Origin: G016756615 sp050958605
GTDB taxonomy: Bacteria > Pseudomonadota > Alphaproteobacteria > Rhizobiales > Rhizobiaceae
Direction of reading: 5' to 3'
Assembly: GCF_050958605.1 (NCBI RefSeq)
Contig: NZ_JBJHDO010000009.1
Coordinates: 1 to 64,000 of the forward strand
Length of the DNA: 64,000 bases
A model generated the notes under the pieces. That model was not told where the DNA came from, made no database searches, and saw only the letters and a list, made by a program, of their open reading frames with translations. The position numbers and the translations under genes were made by a program. Of this stretch, positions 61,601 through 64,000 are shown piece after piece (position 1 is the first letter of the stretch; every line of letters starts with the position of its first letter).

Positions 61601-63215
61601 CCCTCCGACACGCTTCTTTTCAAAACTGACCTCCGACATCGATGAGCGAGACGAAGACGACGAAGTCACGTTTCAAGCCCGCGACGCTGAATCCATTCTC
61701 GATCTATGCCTGGCTAAGGGTATGCCCTTCCGTATGCTGAACTGGCATTACCGCAGTAAACATCAGTCGCTAATCGCGGTTTCGAACCGCGAGTTCTATG
61801 ATAACAGGCTGTTCATAGTCCCGAGTCCCTATGACGCGGTCGCCGGGATGGGGCTCAAGTTCAACTATCTTCCGCATGCCCATTACGACCGTGGGAACAC
61901 TCGCACTAATCCTGTTGAGGCCAAGGCAGTAGCCGAGGCAGTCGTCCAGCATGCGAAGGAGCGGCCCGAAATATCGCTCGGCGTCGCAACCTTCTCGGTA
62001 GCCCAACGCCAAGCGATCCTCAAGGAATTGGAGTTATTGCGCCGTGCGCATCCAGAAACCGAAGACTTCTTCAATCGTGGGTCGACTGAACCGTTCTTCG
62101 TAAAGAATCTGGAAAACATTCAGGGTGACGAGCGGGACGTCATCTTCATATCGGTAGGATATGGGAAAACCAGCACAGGCTACATGGCCATGAGCTTCGG
62201 CCCCTTGAATTCGGAAGGTGGCGAGCGCCGGCTGAATGTCCTTATCTCGCGCGCCAAATTGCGTTGTGAAGTCTTCTCTTCTATCACTGGCGACGACATC
62301 GATCTGGAGCGGGTCCGTAGTCGGGGTGTTGCAGCCTTGAAGCTCTTCCTGACGTTCGCGCAAACCGGGAAGTTCGGTTTCGCAGAGGAGACCGGGAACG
62401 GCCCCGACTCCGTCTTCGAGGAGCAGGTCGCGGACAAACTTCGGTCACTTGGTTGCGACGTCAAGACCCAGATCGGATCGGCGGGGTTCTTCGTGGATTT
62501 GGCCGTTTCGGATCCTGACAAGCCCGGACGCTTTGTATTGGGTATCGAGTGCGATGGCGCTCAGTACCATTCTTCGCGGTCAGCCAGGGACCGTGACCGG
62601 CTGCGGCAGCGGGTGCTCGAGGACCATGGATGGATCATTCATCGCATTTGGTCGACTGACTGGTATCTGAGGCCAAACGAAGAGTTGGCAAAGGTCACTG
62701 CTGCGATCGAAGCCGCCAAGGCGGAGTGGCGGACCCGAGACGACGATCTCGCTAGGCCTCGGCAGGCGGTGCCATTGCATTTCACCACGCACCACGAGGG
62801 GGAGGTCGACATCCTCACCGCGCATGTGTCGCCCGAAGAACGGTCACTCGCGATCCCCTACGAAGAGTCCTCGATTACCGTTCGAATGGACCTGGAACCC
62901 CACGAGGTTTCAATTGCCGACATGGCTCGGTACGTAGGTCAAATTGTTTCCCAAGAAGGGCCGATACACGAAAGTGAAATTGTTACGAGGGTTCGGTCTG
63001 CGTGGGGCTTGGCACGTGCTGGCAACCGCATCCGGGATGCCGTGCTTGCAGGCATCAAGGCTGCCGAAGCCCGTGGCGAGATCGAAGGCGAGGGGGCGTT
63101 TTACGTCGCCCCTAAGCAAGAAATAAGAATCCGTGATCGATCAGGTGTCTCATCTCTCTCGCTCAGGCCAATTGCGTTTGATGCTTTTGACGCACCTTTG
63201 ATGGATCGCCACTGA
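58629..63215 (+). CDS. hheA: DUF4011-helicase-Vsr protein, Hhe-type anti-phage protein
   Basis: 1528 residues. An N-terminal DUF4011 region (DRKNLLDLGTRNRLINVPLR, about 20-300), a superfamily 1 helicase with Walker A VVKGPPGTGKSQTITNII (about 334), Walker B LLVVDEASQVEP (about 960), GDERQLPPT, WHYRSKH, and the late motifs NIQGDERDVIFISV and RRLNVLISRAK. Then a Vsr/restriction-like endonuclease (about 1260-1345: FFVDLAV, GIECDGAQYHSS, LEDHGWIIHRIWSTDW) and a C-terminal DUF3320-like region. This exact architecture was reported as an anti-phage system (DUF4011-helicase-Vsr, Hhe) by Gao and colleagues in 2020. It probably unwinds and cuts foreign DNA. GGGGTAGGGG precedes the ATG. Confidence 0.88.
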   Translation: MDYQGGAAESAVRQQLLADRKNLLDLGTRNRLINVPLRSNNIRTIEIVDEKATEVYRLLVEGKGLTFVPGRQLTDEEKAELGDADAETGGIPQPDENEEVDDRGISRRHSDNRLQTRLTSQGLQKRLFDIWYDARTLEEEQGVNILYLAIGLLRWFESETSDVERHAPLVLLPVRLDRTSAADRFTLRWRGEPASSNLSLQAKMNAEFGLKLPDIDDEEEFDIAGYIARVAETVSGKGKWDVRPDGIILGFFSFAKFLMYRDLDPDNWPADKSLDQNPVINSLLREGFPDREPIVPDSGRIDAFISPEKTHHVVEADSSQTVVIEEVSRGGHLVVKGPPGTGKSQTITNIIAAAAEQGRKVLFVAEKMAALDVVHRRLKDAGLGPLTLELHSNKTNKRALLEELRKTKDLARRVAGTDATVVARLKDAQNGLNSHADAMHKVHEPSGMTPYQLIGHLVRVSDGAGLHGFALTGPEHWSRSDYEVRLDVCKELTERFASIGQPVEHAWYGVRRDALDPAEIGHLGQSVEELLSDYSQIQALTSQVTSALKLEQAQTFSDLVTILDVAKAVATMPVCDRRALADPIWQQPGRAAELVEVGTKLRELRESVDASFLEVAWTASLGECRSVLATKGGSIFRLLSGRYRSQVALLRSYLKQPLPKDLPARLALIDMLLAAQEARRSFEELKPAGTTAFGSSWNGERSNWDDLRAVVEWHGSNPKVLTANVMARVAELSDLTPQREIARDLSELLTRFVQGWTALQTFLDLDLERSVASDTFAAANVEVISRRLYQWHANIEAVTKWVAFHGRCRAASSLGLESLVEGILSGQIADCNLIPTFDRSYFEAMRADFFAREPGLKRFDGELHTRLVDTFRRLEVARMSLAREQIATRHATELPRSNGGIGPLGVLNGELAKKRNHLPIRQLLDRAGPAIQQIKPIFMMSPLSVAQFLKPGTISFDLLVVDEASQVEPVDALGAIARSGQIVVVGDERQLPPTRFFSKLTSDIDERDEDDEVTFQARDAESILDLCLAKGMPFRMLNWHYRSKHQSLIAVSNREFYDNRLFIVPSPYDAVAGMGLKFNYLPHAHYDRGNTRTNPVEAKAVAEAVVQHAKERPEISLGVATFSVAQRQAILKELELLRRAHPETEDFFNRGSTEPFFVKNLENIQGDERDVIFISVGYGKTSTGYMAMSFGPLNSEGGERRLNVLISRAKLRCEVFSSITGDDIDLERVRSRGVAALKLFLTFAQTGKFGFAEETGNGPDSVFEEQVADKLRSLGCDVKTQIGSAGFFVDLAVSDPDKPGRFVLGIECDGAQYHSSRSARDRDRLRQRVLEDHGWIIHRIWSTDWYLRPNEELAKVTAAIEAAKAEWRTRDDDLARPRQAVPLHFTTHHEGEVDILTAHVSPEERSLAIPYEESSITVRMDLEPHEVSIADMARYVGQIVSQEGPIHESEIVTRVRSAWGLARAGNRIRDAVLAGIKAAEARGEIEGEGAFYVAPKQEIRIRDRSGVSSLSLRPIAFDAFDAPLMDRH

Positions 63216-63229
63216 AGGAGCGTTCAATT

Positions 63230-64000
63230 ATGTGTAGTTCACGTGCTTCAGCACGGTCCATCCTAGGCCTAGCGTCCCTTCTCTTATTGACGCTGTCCGC
63301 CTCGTCATTCGCGCAATCGGTTCCTGAAAAAGAGCAGTTCGATCCCGTCGCGGTCGTCAACGGAATATCGATCGATCGCTCTGAGTGCGCTGCATTAGAG
63401 AGAAATGAAACGGCAGTGTGGGTTGAAATCGAAGGGCAGAAGGCGTGCATGCGCTATTACGCAGCCGGCCTGAAGCCGTCGCCCGGTCCGAATCCCGTCG
63501 CCGTCATATGGATGAATGGCGACGTTCTTGGTCCAAAAGGAAATAACGCGGACAAGAGGCAGAAGGGCTTCGGCCCGACCGAGATGGTGGCCCAAGAACG
63601 GGAACTTTCGAGTCGTTTCGGTGTCCCGGTGATCTTCTTAGGGCGTCCGGGGACGTACGGAAGCGCTGGCAAGCATCACACGATGAGAGGCCGGCCAGTC
63701 GAAGCCCTGCTCGTGAACGCAGCGATTGATATTCTCAAGCAGCGCTACGGTATTCAGTCGCTTGCGTTAGGTGGGCATAGTGGCGGTGGCACCCTGGTTG
63801 CGGAAATGTTGGCACGCCGAGGGGATCTGAGCTGTGCGGTCATTTCCTCCGGAGCACCGGCCTATCGAGCTTATCTGGAGGCGAGGGCGTTTATCAAACC
63901 TGGTGAAACGCTGAGGCGCTTCGACCCTTACGCGTCGCTTGATAAAGTGCGCAATGATTCTAATCGGCGGATTTTTGTTATTGGTGACCCACGAGAGACG
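63230..64000 (+). CDS. Secreted alpha/beta hydrolase, cut by window end
   Basis: At least 257 codons, open to the window edge. Signal peptide (SILGLASLLLLTLSASSFA, cleaved near AQS) followed by an alpha/beta hydrolase core: PVAVIWMNGDVLG (oxyanion strand), FGVPVIFLGRPGTYGS, and nucleophile elbow LALGGHSGGGTLVAEML. Catalytic Asp and His lie beyond the window or near its end (RIFVIGDPRE is the strand before the acid). Exported peptidase or esterase likely. It follows hhe by 14 bp with AGGAGC upstream; an exported enzyme is an unexpected operon partner for a DNA-cutting protein. Confidence 0.75.
   Translation, partial: MCSSRASARSILGLASLLLLTLSASSFAQSVPEKEQFDPVAVVNGISIDRSECAALERNETAVWVEIEGQKACMRYYAAGLKPSPGPNPVAVIWMNGDVLGPKGNNADKRQKGFGPTEMVAQERELSSRFGVPVIFLGRPGTYGSAGKHHTMRGRPVEALLVNAAIDILKQRYGIQSLALGGHSGGGTLVAEMLARRGDLSCAVISSGAPAYRAYLEARAFIKPGETLRRFDPYASLDKVRNDSNRRIFVIGDPRET

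Overview
The window is GC-rich chromosomal DNA of an alphaproteobacterium, most likely Hyphomicrobiales close to Mesorhizobium, Aminobacter or related Phyllobacteriaceae. This is inferred from the gene families (DUF1344, DUF2277, IorAB-type oxidoreductase, YjhX), an alphaproteobacterial LexA box (GAAC-N7-GAAC) upstream of dinB, and palindromic rhizobial-type intergenic repeats at 15.2, 36.9 and 45.5 kb. No rRNA gene, intact tRNA gene or CRISPR array was seen.

Left part (0-8.5 kb): DUF2277 protein, GMC oxidoreductase, ribosomal protein S21, a MOSC/ferredoxin-reductase fusion, two serine hydrolases and a glycerophosphodiesterase. From 8.7 to 19.1 kb lies a coherent catabolic locus: two sugar-isomerase-like TIM barrels, a TetR repressor, an NAD-dependent epimerase, a DapA-like lyase, an NMT1/THI5-type ABC importer, an enolase-superfamily enzyme and an amidase. 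Two matching palindromes (TCAACC-N4-GGTTGA), one after tetR and one before the epimerase, look like the operators of the TetR protein. A 54-bp unit is repeated four times between the binding-protein and ATPase genes of the importer.

Middle part (19-47 kb): mostly ordinary metabolic and stress genes in short units. These include an IorAB molybdenum hydroxylase, a DNA alkylation repair protein, a luciferase-like monooxygenase, AraC with MFS and CurA-like reductase, MBL-fold hydrolase, TerC, GST with divergent HxlR, flavin monooxygenase, YjhX, amino-acid permease with AlaX editing protein, SOS-controlled DinB, MFS, Tat-exported amidohydrolase, a tandem pair of DUF3617-like secreted proteins, a DxD glycosyltransferase-like protein and a sorbosone-dehydrogenase-like lipoprotein.

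Right part (47.6-64 kb) is accessory DNA: an AT-rich secreted orphan, a decayed AIF-type ferredoxin reductase, a BrnT/BrnA toxin-antitoxin pair with repeated operators, tRNA fragments and small membrane proteins. From about 52.63 kb an integrative island begins at a displaced 3' end of tRNA-Arg(CCG). It carries a P4-type integrase, a RelE/Xre toxin-antitoxin pair, the stump of a second integrase, a zinc-hook AAA ATPase related to RloC, a divergent 1528-residue DUF4011-helicase-Vsr protein (Hhe type anti-phage protein) and a secreted alpha/beta hydrolase cut by the window end. The island runs beyond 64 kb, where an intact tRNA-Arg(CCG) is predicted.
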